Position numbers and translations under genes: made by a program
Shown here: piece by piece, positions 25,816 through 33,505 of the stretch
Layout: each line of letters opens with the position of its first letter
How positions within the stretch are numbered: position 1 is the stretch's first letter
Source: JAOXRU01 sp965247735
GTDB lineage: Bacteria; Bacteroidota; Bacteroidia; Flavobacteriales; Flavobacteriaceae
DNA: 64,000 nt
Direction: 5' to 3'
NCBI GenBank assembly: GCA_965247735.1
Contig: CBDFHN010000002.1
Coordinates: 248,001-312,000 of the forward strand
Notes under the pieces: generated by a model
Seen by the model: the letters and a program-made list of their open reading frames with translations, nothing else
Databases searched by the model: none
What the model was told of the DNA's origin: nothing

Positions 25816-28107
25816 GTGAAAGTATGTATTGCAGAAAAACCAAGTGTTGCACGTGAAATAGCTACTGTTTTGGGCGCTAACACAAGACACGATGGATATT
25901 ATGAAGGAAATGGATATGCGGTAACCTATACTTTTGGGCATCTATGTACCCTGTTTGAGCCTATAGATTATAAGCCTTACTGGAAAAGTTGGGATTTGAA
26001 TAACTTGCCTATGCTTCCGGAAAAGTTTAAAACTAAGGTAGTAGAGAATGAAGGTATTCAAAAACAGTTTAATATTGTTAAGCGATTATTTGATAAGGCA
26101 GATGTGGTTATCAATTGTGGGGATGCTGGGCAAGAAGGAGAGCTAATACAACGTTGGGTATTAGATCTTGCGGAGTATAAAGGTGAAGTACAACGGTTAT
26201 GGATTTCCTCGCTTACTACAGAAGCAATAAAAGAAGGCTTCAAAAACCTAAAACCAGCAACTGACTACGACAATTTGTTTTATGCCGGTTTCTCAAGAGC
26301 TATTGGAGATTGGTTGTTGGGTATAAATGCAACACGGCTTTATACCGTAAAACATGGTGGATATAAACAAGTATTGTCTGTTGGAAGAGTACAAACTCCT
26401 ACCCTAGCGATGGTTGTTAATAGGTTTAAAGAAATTGAAAATTTTAAACCACAAGCTTATTGGGAGTTGCAAACCTTATATAGAGAGACGCAATTTAACT
26501 GTGAAGAAGGGCGCTTCTTAAAAAAAGAAGATGGTGAACTCCTTGCTAATAAGGTTAAAGAAAGTGATTTTGAAATTGTCTCCATTACAAAGAAAAAAGG
26601 AAAAGAATACGCACCCAAATTGTTTGATTTAACAGGATTACAGGTGTATTGCAATACAAAGTTTGGATTTACGGCTGATGAAACCCTAAAAATGGTTCAG
26701 AAACTTTATGAACAAAAGGTAGTTACCTATCCTAGAGTTGATACTTCTTTTTTACCAAACGATGTATACCCCAAAGTTTCAGGTATTTTACAAAACCTTA
26801 GTAACTATAGTTCGTTAACTCAGCCATTATTGGGTAAGAAAATAAAAAAATCTTCTAAAGTTTTTAATGATAAAAAAGTTACCGATCACCATGCTATCAT
26901 ACCTACTGGCGTACAGATAAAACTGCAATACAATCAGCAACAAATTTACGATATCATCACAAAACGTTTTATAGCTGTTTTCTATGACGATTGTGAAGTT
27001 GCCAATACCAATGTTATTGGTAAGGCAGATACGGTTACTTTTAAAACTACAGGAAAAGAAATACTAACTAAAGGATGGCGTGTAGTTTTTGAAAACCCTA
27101 ATGCCAAAGAAACCAAAGAGACCGGTATTCTCCCCAGTTTTGTAAAAGGTGAAAAAGGTCCGCACGAACCTTCTTTTTTAGAAAAAGAAACCAAACCTCC
27201 TAAAAATTTTACAGAGGCAACCTTACTTAGGGCAATGGAAACCGCTGGAAAACAGGTTGACGATGATGAAATGCGAGAATTAATGAAGGAAAATGGTATT
27301 GGAAGACCTTCTACACGTGCCAATATTATTGAAACACTTTTTAAACGAAAATATATAGAACGAAAAAAGAAACTAGTTTTACCTACTGGAACAGGGATAA
27401 AACTAATTGACACCATACAAAATGAGTTGCTAAAATCCGCTGAACTTACAGGACGTTGGGAAAAACAACTTAAAGAGATTGAAAAAGGAAGTTATAATGC
27501 TGGATCTTTTATCAAGAACATGAAACGTATGGTAGATCATCTGGTTTACGAAGTACGTACCGAAAAAGTTAGGGCAAATATTTCTCATACCAATACCGTT
27601 GCTAAACCAGAAAAAAGTGCAAAAATCACTGCTGGTATCACTACAGAAAAATGTCCAAAATGTAAAAATGGAAACTTGCTAAAGGGGAAAACAGCTTATG
27701 GATGCAGCACGTATAAGGATGGATGTACCTTTGTTCTTCCTTTTTCTTTTCAAGAAAAGAAAATTTCTGAAAAACAATACATCAGACTTATTCAAAAAGG
27801 ATGTACAGTAAATCTAAAAGGCTTTAAAGGTGATATCTCTGAGGGATTAGTTAGGTTTGATGATGACTATAAATTGGTTTTAGAAGCTAAAAAAGCAGCA
27901 GTAAAAGCCAATAAACCTGAAATTGATGTTTCTAAATGCCCTAAATGTGGTGAAGGAAAACTATTAAAAGGAAATTCTGCTTATGGGTGTAGTGCCTATA
28001 AAACGGGATGCGATTTTAAATTCCCTTTTAAAACATTAAAAGAAAAATCGGCTGGGAAAACAATGACTAAAGAGCTGTTCTATACCATCTTAAAAGAAGA
28101 ACTTTAG
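25816..28107 (+). CDS. topB: DNA topoisomerase III
   Basis: This type IA topoisomerase relaxes negative supercoils and decatenates DNA. The 763-residue protein starts from GTG at 25816 (KVCIAEKPSVAREIATVLG, the Toprim domain), has the Toprim acidic segment NCGDAGQEGEL, the core LSVGRVQTPTL and the catalytic tyrosine Y305 in VVTYPRVDTSFLP, and ends with two Cys4-type zinc-ribbon-like modules (CPKCKNGNLLKG and CPKCGEGKLLKG). It is monocistronic, with about 180 bp between it and the divergent YitT gene. Confidence 0.94.
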   Translation: MKVCIAEKPSVAREIATVLGANTRHDGYYEGNGYAVTYTFGHLCTLFEPIDYKPYWKSWDLNNLPMLPEKFKTKVVENEGIQKQFNIVKRLFDKADVVINCGDAGQEGELIQRWVLDLAEYKGEVQRLWISSLTTEAIKEGFKNLKPATDYDNLFYAGFSRAIGDWLLGINATRLYTVKHGGYKQVLSVGRVQTPTLAMVVNRFKEIENFKPQAYWELQTLYRETQFNCEEGRFLKKEDGELLANKVKESDFEIVSITKKKGKEYAPKLFDLTGLQVYCNTKFGFTADETLKMVQKLYEQKVVTYPRVDTSFLPNDVYPKVSGILQNLSNYSSLTQPLLGKKIKKSSKVFNDKKVTDHHAIIPTGVQIKLQYNQQQIYDIITKRFIAVFYDDCEVANTNVIGKADTVTFKTTGKEILTKGWRVVFENPNAKETKETGILPSFVKGEKGPHEPSFLEKETKPPKNFTEATLLRAMETAGKQVDDDEMRELMKENGIGRPSTRANIIETLFKRKYIERKKKLVLPTGTGIKLIDTIQNELLKSAELTGRWEKQLKEIEKGSYNAGSFIKNMKRMVDHLVYEVRTEKVRANISHTNTVAKPEKSAKITAGITTEKCPKCKNGNLLKGKTAYGCSTYKDGCTFVLPFSFQEKKISEKQYIRLIQKGCTVNLKGFKGDISEGLVRFDDDYKLVLEAKKAAVKANKPEIDVSKCPKCGEGKLLKGNSAYGCSAYKTGCDFKFPFKTLKEKSAGKTMTKELFYTILKEEL

Positions 28108-28201
28108 TAACGCCAAAGCTATTGTAATGATTTGCTTTAAATAACGTCTAAATAGTACTTTTAATAACAATGTACAATTATAAAAGAAAGGAAATAATAG
28201 T

Positions 28202-28642
28202 ATGACTTGGAAAGATGTAATTTCATATAGTGTAAACGGAAATCCTACTCCAGATAAAAGAGTAGAAAAAACTGATGAAGAGTGGAAAGCAATTCTTAGT
28301 CCAGAACAATACAGAATTACTAGAAATAAAGGGACAGAAGCGCCTAACTCAGGAGCTTTATGTAGCAGTTACGAGTCTGGAATATATTCTTGTATTTGTT
28401 GCAATACCGATTTGTTTGATTCTACCATAAAGTTTGATTCTGGAAGTGGATGGCCTAGTTTTACAGATCCAATAAAAGAAAATGCTGTAAAATACCATAA
28501 AGATGATTCTTTTGGGATGATACGAGTAGAAATTATGTGCAATACCTGTGATAGTCATTTGGGACATGTTTTTCCTGATGGGCCAGAACCTAGCGGATTG
28601 CGTTTTTGTGTAAATTCTGAATCAATAATGCTAAAAAAATAA
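28202..28642 (+). CDS. msrB: Peptide-methionine (R)-S-oxide reductase MsrB
   Basis: It reduces the R epimer of methionine sulfoxide in proteins. The 146-residue cytoplasmic protein has zinc-binding CxxC pairs (C64/C67 and C113/C116), GSGWPSF, HLGHVFPDGP and the catalytic cysteine C136 in LRFCVNS; C54 is the likely resolving residue. It is the first gene of an operon msrB-msrA-Grx/GNAT-sORFs-selO on the plus strand, with only 2 bp before msrA. Confidence 0.95.
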   Translation: MTWKDVISYSVNGNPTPDKRVEKTDEEWKAILSPEQYRITRNKGTEAPNSGALCSSYESGIYSCICCNTDLFDSTIKFDSGSGWPSFTDPIKENAVKYHKDDSFGMIRVEIMCNTCDSHLGHVFPDGPEPSGLRFCVNSESIMLKK

Positions 28643-28644
28643 TT

Positions 28645-29202
28645 ATGACTGTTAAAAATATAGAAGTAGCCACTGTTGGTGGTGGATGTTTTTGGTGTAT
28701 TGAAGCCATTTTTGATCAAATTAATGGTGTAGAAAAAATAATTTCTGGCTATAGTGGCGGAACAGTCCCCGGAACACCAACTTATAATGAAGTATGTTCT
28801 GGACTTACTGGACATGCAGAAGTTGTTCAAATAAGTTTTGATAATACTCTAATTTCTTATGAAGACATCCTTGTTATTTTTATGACCAGTCATGATCCTA
28901 CTACGCTAAACAGACAAGGTGGAGATAAAGGAACACAATACAGGTCTGTAATCTATTATCACGACGAAAAACAAAAGGAAACTGCAACAATAGTTAGTAC
29001 TGAAGTAGCTCCTTATTTTGAAGATCCTATTGTTACCGAAATTAGTCCTTTGAGCAAGTTCCATGCAGCGGAAAACTATCATCAGGATTATTACAACAAC
29101 AATCAAAATCAAGGTTATTGCAGTGCTGTTATCACACCAAAACTGGCAAAACTTAGGAAAATGCATGCTGATAAACTAAAACAAACCACTGTAGATAAAT
29201 AG
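28645..29202 (+). CDS. msrA: Peptide-methionine (S)-S-oxide reductase MsrA
   Basis: It reduces the S epimer of methionine sulfoxide. The 185-residue protein has the catalytic motif GGGCFWC with C15, VEKIISGYSGG, GHAEVVQISFD and the QGGDKGTQYRSVIYYH segment. It follows msrB by 2 bp and precedes the glutaredoxin-GNAT gene by 32 bp, so the group is one oxidative-repair operon. Confidence 0.95.
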   Translation: MTVKNIEVATVGGGCFWCIEAIFDQINGVEKIISGYSGGTVPGTPTYNEVCSGLTGHAEVVQISFDNTLISYEDILVIFMTSHDPTTLNRQGGDKGTQYRSVIYYHDEKQKETATIVSTEVAPYFEDPIVTEISPLSKFHAAENYHQDYYNNNQNQGYCSAVITPKLAKLRKMHADKLKQTTVDK

Positions 29203-29234
29203 TTAAATCTACACTTAGCAAGAAAGGAATACCA

Positions 29235-29765
29235 ATGCACAAAGCAACTGTGATTAAATTATATGGAGCAGCTGATTGTCATAAAACCCAATATTATCAG
29301 ACATATTTAAGTGATAAACATATCGATTATCATTTTTATGATGTAATTAAAGATGAAAAAGCTGCAACAGAACTTAGAAGTTTATATGCAACCGGAAAAT
29401 TAAACTTTCCTACCTTAACTATTGGGGATAAGAAACTACGGAATCCATCTGAACCTGAACTCTATAAATGGATTTTAAGGCAAAAAGCTTTGGATACCAC
29501 ATTAGTTCATGATAATGAAAAGCAAGTTTATAGTTTAGCTATAGAAAAAGAGCAAGCAGTAGTTTCTTATCGTTTTAATGCTAATATCATGTATTTAACA
29601 CATTCAGAAGTTCCAACAAAATACAGAGGTTTGGGCTTGGGAAAAGTTCTAGTAGAAAAAACTTTTGAGAAACTAACTGAAGAAAAACATAAAGCTGTAG
29701 CAGAATGTACTTATATTAAACGTATTGCTCAGCGCCATTCTAAATGGAAATCAATTATTGGATAA
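29235..29765 (+). CDS. Glutaredoxin-like plus GNAT/YjdJ-like fusion protein
   Basis: Residues 3-82 resemble a glutaredoxin (VIKLYGAADCHKTQYYQ with single active-site Cys C15, cis-Pro region NFPTLTIGDK), and residues 95-176 resemble a small YjdJ/GNAT-type acetyltransferase (THSEVPTKYRGLGLGKVLV). The Grx site C-H-K-T is monothiol-like and lacks the second cysteine. Both halves are in one 176-residue frame with no sign of frameshift. Its place between msrA and selO suggests it regenerates or modifies redox enzymes, but no activity is known. Confidence 0.75.
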   Translation: MHKATVIKLYGAADCHKTQYYQTYLSDKHIDYHFYDVIKDEKAATELRSLYATGKLNFPTLTIGDKKLRNPSEPELYKWILRQKALDTTLVHDNEKQVYSLAIEKEQAVVSYRFNANIMYLTHSEVPTKYRGLGLGKVLVEKTFEKLTEEKHKAVAECTYIKRIAQRHSKWKSIIG

Positions 29766-29768
29766 GTT

Positions 29769-29864
29769 ATGAAACATTCATTAGCAAAGGATTCTTCACT
29801 CAAGAAGATGACTAATACCGATGTACTATGTAACCGATTTAATAAAATAGAAACAGACACATGA
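29769..29864 (+). CDS. 31-residue sORF, element copy 1 before selO
   Basis: The frame begins 3 bp after the Grx-GNAT stop (MKHSLAKDSSLKKM...) and ends with TGA that overlaps the ATG of copy 2 by the bases ATGA. It has one cysteine in VLCNRFNK. Compared with copy 2 it differs at six positions in the 92-bp unit, all changing an amino acid, while the last 50 bases or so before the final codon are identical; this may mean recent duplication rather than selection on the peptide. Whether it is translated or serves as a coupling device is unknown. Confidence 0.5.
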   Translation: MKHSLAKDSSLKKMTNTDVLCNRFNKIETDT

Positions 29865-29956
29865 AACATCCATTAACAAAGGATTCTACACCCAAGGAGA
29901 TGACTAATACCGATGTACTATGTAACCGATTTAATAAAATAGAAACAGACGCATGA
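29861..29956 (+). CDS. 31-residue sORF, element copy 2, overlapping selO start
   Basis: This second unit (MKHPLTKDSTPKEM...VLCNRFNKIETD) begins at the ATGA overlap with copy 1 and ends at a second ATGA overlap whose ATG (29953) is the selO start. The three ATGs are spaced exactly 92 bp. Ribosomes ending each small frame could restart on the next one, so the array looks like a chain of translational couplers leading to selO. A diverged third copy lies before apbE at 21632-21724. Confidence 0.5.
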   Translation: MKHPLTKDSTPKEMTNTDVLCNRFNKIETDA

Positions 29957-31533
29957 AACTCAATATAAAAAATAATTTTAGTACAGAATTACCTTCAGAT
30001 CCTATTCTAGAAAACACTAGAAGGCAAGTATCTGGGGCATGTTTTTCTTTTGTTGAACCAAAAAAGACAGCAAAGCCTGAATTAATTCATGCTTCTACTG
30101 CTATGGGAGAAGCTATTGGACTTAGCGCTGAGGAATTAGATTCTAAAATCTTTTTAAATGTGTTTTCAGGAAATAAAATTCTAGAAAACACAAAACCTTA
30201 TGCAATGTGCTATGGTGGACATCAGTTTGGTAACTGGGCAGGACAATTAGGAGATGGAAGAGCAATAAACCTTACAGAAGTTACGCATAACGGGGAAAAC
30301 TGGGCATTGCAACTTAAAGGAGCTGGTCCTACACCCTACTCTAGAACTGCCGATGGCTTGGCAGTATTAAGATCTTCCATACGAGAATACTTATGTAGCG
30401 AAGCCATGCATTATTTGAGAGTACCTACAACAAGAGCTTTATCAATATCCTTAACAGGAGATAAAGTATGGAGAGATATGTTGTACGACGGAAATGCTGC
30501 CTACGAAAAAGGTGCAGTTGTATGTAGAGCTGCCTCCTCTTTTGTACGATTTGGAAATTTTGAGTTTTTTGCAGCTCATGAAGATCTTGATAACTTAAAA
30601 AAGTTAACAGATTATTCCATAAAGCACTTTTACCCAGATTATAATTCAGAAACAAAAGATGGATATCTCGGTTTTTTTAAAGCTGTAACTCAGAATACGC
30701 TGCAAATGATTATTCATTGGCAACGGGTTGGTTTTGTACATGGCGTAATGAATACCGATAATATGTCTATTCTTGGATTAACTATAGATTACGGTCCTTA
30801 TGGATGGTTAGAAGGTTATGATCATGGCTGGACTCCTAACACAACAGATAGTGAAAATAAAAGATATAGATATGCCAATCAGGCGAATATAGGATTGTGG
30901 AATTTATTAAAATTAGCCAATGCTTTATTTCCTCTAATTGATGATGTAGCAGCATTAGAAAGTGTTCTTGACCAATATAAAGTTGATTATGAACGTGAAT
31001 ATCTTAAAATGATGAAGTCTAAAATAGGCTTGTTTACAATGCACGAAGATGACCAAGCATTTTTATATCAACTAGAAGAACTATTGCACCTTACTGAAAC
31101 GGATATGACTATCTTTTTTAGGAATTTAAGCCATTTTAAAAAAGAAAATCCTTTGTCTGAAACAGATGACACCACTTTTTTTGGTACTGCAATTGATGCT
31201 TTTTACACCCCTAAAGACCTAAAAGAAAACATATTAGCAAAATGGAAAGACTGGTTTATAACATATCATAGTAGGTTGCAACAAGAAATACTAACAGATA
31301 CAGAACGTAGTAGTAAGATGAATACTATAAACCCTAAGTATGTGCTTAGAAACTATATGGCTCAACTTGCCATTGATGCTGCAAACACAAATGACTTTAG
31401 TATTGTGGATGAATTGTTCTCTTTATTGCAAAATCCCTATGATGAACAACGTAAATCTGAGAAATGGTTTGCCAAACGGCCAGAATGGGCAAGGAATAAA
31501 ATTGGATGCTCTTCGCTTTCTTGCAGTTCATAA
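29953..31533 (+). CDS. selO: Protein adenylyltransferase SelO (YdiU family)
   Basis: This pseudokinase-fold enzyme transfers AMP from ATP to hydroxyl groups of proteins and takes part in redox stress responses. The 526-residue protein has the family motifs GGHQFGNWAGQLGDGRA (about 88-104), LQLKGAGPTPYSR, VHGVMNTDNMSILGLTIDYGP and the C-terminal Cys third from the end (SLSCSS, C524), the position of selenocysteine in animal SelO. It follows the msr genes and two tandem sORFs, and its ATG overlaps the stop of the second. A terminator follows at 31578. Confidence 0.94.
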   Translation: MKLNIKNNFSTELPSDPILENTRRQVSGACFSFVEPKKTAKPELIHASTAMGEAIGLSAEELDSKIFLNVFSGNKILENTKPYAMCYGGHQFGNWAGQLGDGRAINLTEVTHNGENWALQLKGAGPTPYSRTADGLAVLRSSIREYLCSEAMHYLRVPTTRALSISLTGDKVWRDMLYDGNAAYEKGAVVCRAASSFVRFGNFEFFAAHEDLDNLKKLTDYSIKHFYPDYNSETKDGYLGFFKAVTQNTLQMIIHWQRVGFVHGVMNTDNMSILGLTIDYGPYGWLEGYDHGWTPNTTDSENKRYRYANQANIGLWNLLKLANALFPLIDDVAALESVLDQYKVDYEREYLKMMKSKIGLFTMHEDDQAFLYQLEELLHLTETDMTIFFRNLSHFKKENPLSETDDTTFFGTAIDAFYTPKDLKENILAKWKDWFITYHSRLQQEILTDTERSSKMNTINPKYVLRNYMAQLAIDAANTNDFSIVDELFSLLQNPYDEQRKSEKWFAKRPEWARNKIGCSSLSCSS

Positions 31534-31577
31534 CATTATATACTAATAATATATTAGCAATCTTATAATTACTATAC

Positions 31578-31611
31578 TCCCTTTGATATCATTTATCAAA
31601 GGGATTTTTTT
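31578..31611 (+). terminator. Rho-independent terminator after selO
   Basis: TCCCTTTGATA (31578-31588) pairs with TATCAAAGGGA (31594-31604) over a 5-base loop and is followed by seven T. It ends the msrB-selO operon. Confidence 0.92.
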
Positions 31612-31894
31612 GTGATTACAACAAAATCATTAAAAAAAACAGCTATAAGTTCATATTTGCACTATTCGTTTGTTTCTGACTGTAATACTAACAATCTACT
31701 CTTCTATTTAGCAGTTATATGAAGTATTGTTAAATATTACAACATTAACATGTGTTTTTAACACCCCTATTTACATGGGTTTACAGTGAAAAACTGTTAA
31801 AAAATGTTAAAAACAGTACTTTGTTACGCACAGTACTGTAACAAAATGAAAAAGTAGTCGTCTATTAAGTATAACAATCAAATAAATGGAAATT
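31612..31894 (+). promoter_or_regulatory. Upstream region of the tandem peptide array with palindromic sites
   Basis: This 283-bp non-coding stretch leads to the peptide array. It holds ACAGT-N5-ACTGT (31783-31797), the perfect pair TTTGTTAC / GTAACAAA (31820-31827 and 31838-31845, 10-bp spacer) and a direct repeat ACAGTACT at 31813 and 31830. Such close palindromes look like operators of a dimeric regulator. No certain -7 box was found. No ORF of note is present. Confidence 0.4.
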
Positions 31895-31969
31895 ATGAAA
31901 AATTCAATCACACCAAAAAATAACAAATCTATGAGTAACCTTTGGAACAGTAAAAGAAGGTACAAGTAG
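31895..31969 (+). CDS. 24-residue cationic peptide, array copy 1
   Basis: The frame reads MKNSITPKNNKS then MSNLWNSKRRYK and stops at TAG. It has five Lys and two Arg and no acidic residue, so its charge is about +7. The same amino-acid sequence occurs in four further tandem copies downstream. In this copy codon 9 is AAT and codon 7 is CCA, unlike later copies. The start follows the regulatory stretch with palindromes. Confidence 0.7.
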   Translation: MKNSITPKNNKSMSNLWNSKRRYK

Positions 31970-32048
31970 TAAAGAGAAGTTAGCCATAAGGCAATAGCCA
32001 ATCAAATTCATCAATCATAATTAATCAACAATCAAAAAAACCATCATC

Positions 32049-32123
32049 ATGAAAAATTCAATCACACCAAAAAACAACAAATCTATGAGTAACCTTTGGA
32101 ATAGTAAAAGAAGGTACAAGTAG
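32049..32123 (+). CDS. 24-residue cationic peptide, array copy 2
   Basis: Protein sequence is identical to copy 1; codon 9 is AAC instead of AAT and codon 18 is AAT instead of AAC, both silent. The leader contains AATTAATCAACAATC about 30 bp before the ATG, as in the next copies. Confidence 0.7.
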   Translation: MKNSITPKNNKSMSNLWNSKRRYK

Positions 32124-32203
32124 TAAGGAGAAATTAACCATTAGATAATAGCCAATCAAATTCATCAATCATAATTAATCAACAATCCAAAAAAACAATC
32201 ATC

Positions 32204-32278
32204 ATGAAAAATTCAATCACACCTAAAAACAACAAATCTATGAGTAACCTTTGGAACAGTAAAAGAAGGTACAAGTAG
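32204..32278 (+). CDS. 24-residue cationic peptide, array copy 3
   Basis: Protein sequence is identical to the other copies; codon 7 is CCT rather than CCA, silent. Its spacer closely matches that after copy 1 (GAGAAGTTAGCCATAAGGC). Confidence 0.7.
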   Translation: MKNSITPKNNKSMSNLWNSKRRYK

Positions 32279-32357
32279 TAGGGAGAAGTTAGCCATAAGG
32301 CAATAGCCAATCAAATTCATCAATCATAATTAATCAACAATCAAAAAAACAATCATC

Positions 32358-32432
32358 ATGAAAAATTCAATCACACCTAAAAACAACAAATCTATGAGTA
32401 ACCTTTGGAATAGTAAAAGAAGGTATAAATAG
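32358..32432 (+). CDS. 24-residue cationic peptide, array copy 4
   Basis: Protein sequence is identical; the last two codons are TAT AAA instead of TAC AAG, silent. Copies 4 and 5 share this end and the same spacer (TTAGACATGAGCCACTAGGC), so they are the most recent duplication. Confidence 0.7.
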   Translation: MKNSITPKNNKSMSNLWNSKRRYK

Positions 32433-32512
32433 TAATTAGACATGAGCCACTAGGCAATAGCCAATCAAATTCATCAATCATAATTAATCAACAATCAAAA
32501 AAAACAATCATC

Positions 32513-32587
32513 ATGAAAAATTCAATCACACCTAAAAACAACAAATCTATGAGTAACCTTTGGAATAGTAAAAGAAGGTATAAATAG
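32513..32587 (+). CDS. 24-residue cationic peptide, array copy 5
   Basis: Protein sequence is identical; it carries the TAT AAA ending of copy 4 and is nearly identical to it at DNA level. Its spacer keeps the AATCAACAATC leader but ends before a different ORF at 32663. Confidence 0.7.
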   Translation: MKNSITPKNNKSMSNLWNSKRRYK

Positions 32588-32662
32588 TAATTAGACATGA
32601 GCCACTAGGCAATAGCAACCAAAATTCATCAATCAGTAATCAACAATCAAAAACTAATCATC

Positions 32663-32797
32663 ATGAAAACATTTGACACCATACAGCAACGAATACGTAG
32701 TATCGCCAGAAAACAGATAAAAATCAAGCAATATGCAACCAATATTTACAACTATGAAGAAGCATTATTACCAGGAGTTAAACGTTTTGCTTACTAA
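32663..32797 (+). CDS. 44-residue basic ORF at the end of the peptide array
   Basis: This ORF (MKTFDTIQQRIRSIARKQIK...PGVKRFAY) uses the same type of leader (AATCAACAATC ... ATCATCATG) as the five peptides, but its coding part is unrelated. It is basic, with an amphipathic N-terminal half (IQQRIRSIARKQIKIK) and has no signal peptide. It may be the last member of the same transcript, or a regulator or immunity-type partner; nothing beyond position supports this. It is below the length of most gene callers. Confidence 0.5.
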   Translation: MKTFDTIQQRIRSIARKQIKIKQYATNIYNYEEALLPGVKRFAY

Positions 32798-32811
32798 CAA
32801 CAACTATCATT

Positions 32812-32861
32812 CAAATAAATAAGATTGATTCTAAAAGTTTATAATCGATCTTATTTATTTG
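32812..32861. terminator. Hairpin, probable bidirectional terminator
   Basis: A 19-bp stem with one wobble (32812-32830 with 32843-32861) and a 12-base loop lies between the peptide array and the convergent lipoprotein gene. One arm is A-rich and the other T-rich, so it could act in both directions. Confidence 0.65.
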
Positions 32862-32917
32862 AAAAAATTAGGTTTGGAGAAATACTATTCTATTACCACA
32901 ATAAAAAATCATTAGTA

Positions 32918-33505
32918 TTAGAAAATCCCCTTAGAACTACAATATTTTAAGATTTCTTTATCCGATTTTACAATGTACTGCTCAGGGATATAACATAATT
33001 TATACATAGAAAGATCTCCATATCCCGATATATCTTTGGGTAATTTCTCCCAACTTAAACGAAAATACATATAGTAAATCGAATCAAATTCTATAATGGA
33101 TTTGTTGATAAACTTCTCTTTTATAGTGTACTCAATTCCCTCATAATAAGCGGCACTACAATCTATGAGCACATAATCATTTTTCATATTCGCATTTATC
33201 AATCTAACTTTTTGCAAGTCATTAGAAAGTTTATTTGAATCATCCGAATCTATATCTAATGTTACTTTGTTTTCTTCATTTTTGTTTTTTCTAATAGAGA
33301 ATTCAAAACTATCTTCTGTCAGATATACATAACCAATTTGTGAAGTTACATTTCTTACAAATTCGTTATTTATATATACATTTAAACTATCTTTTGTTGG
33401 ATTTAGAATGGCCACCTTTACAGATGTTTCTACGGGATGTTTTTTTGAACACGAAATAAGCATCAATCCAAATACAATACCTAACAAGTATATTGTTCTA
33501 TTCAT
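32918..33505 (-). CDS. Lipoprotein of unknown function
   Basis: The 195-residue product has a lipoprotein signal (MNRTIYLLGIVFGLMLISC, C19). The mature part begins SKKHPVETSVKVAILNPTKDSLNVYINNEFV, an Ig-like beta arrangement, and ends with FDSIYYMYFRLSWEKLPKD and cysteines near residues 175 and 190. No family is recognised. It overlaps the preceding lipoprotein gene by 8 bp and the two form a small operon. Confidence 0.7.
   Translation of the reverse strand: MNRTIYLLGIVFGLMLISCSKKHPVETSVKVAILNPTKDSLNVYINNEFVRNVTSQIGYVYLTEDSFEFSIRKNKNEENKVTLDIDSDDSNKLSNDLQKVRLINANMKNDYVLIDCSAAYYEGIEYTIKEKFINKSIIEFDSIYYMYFRLSWEKLPKDISGYGDLSMYKLCYIPEQYIVKSDKEILKYCSSKGIF

Larger units (their letters stand above)
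31895..32662 (+). repeat. Five-unit tandem repeat (period about 154-155 bp) of small peptide genes
   Basis: Peptide starts lie at 31895, 32049, 32204, 32358 and 32513, so the spacing is 154, 155, 154 and 155 bp. Each unit is a 75-bp peptide ORF plus about 80 bp of spacer with AGTTAGCCATAAGG-type sequence, CAATAGCCAATCAAATTCAT and AATTAATCAACAATC before the ATG. The spacers vary more than the coding parts. The last spacer leads into the 44-residue ORF. Confidence 0.93.

Noticed and set aside
31807..32001. Minus-strand 64-codon frame across the peptide array start
   Set aside because: It is antisense to the promoter and first peptide gene and is not repeated in the other units.
31895..32662. 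CRISPR array or direct-repeat locus
   Set aside because: The repeat unit is about 154 bp and contains a conserved reading frame; there are no short identical repeats with unique spacers and no cas genes.
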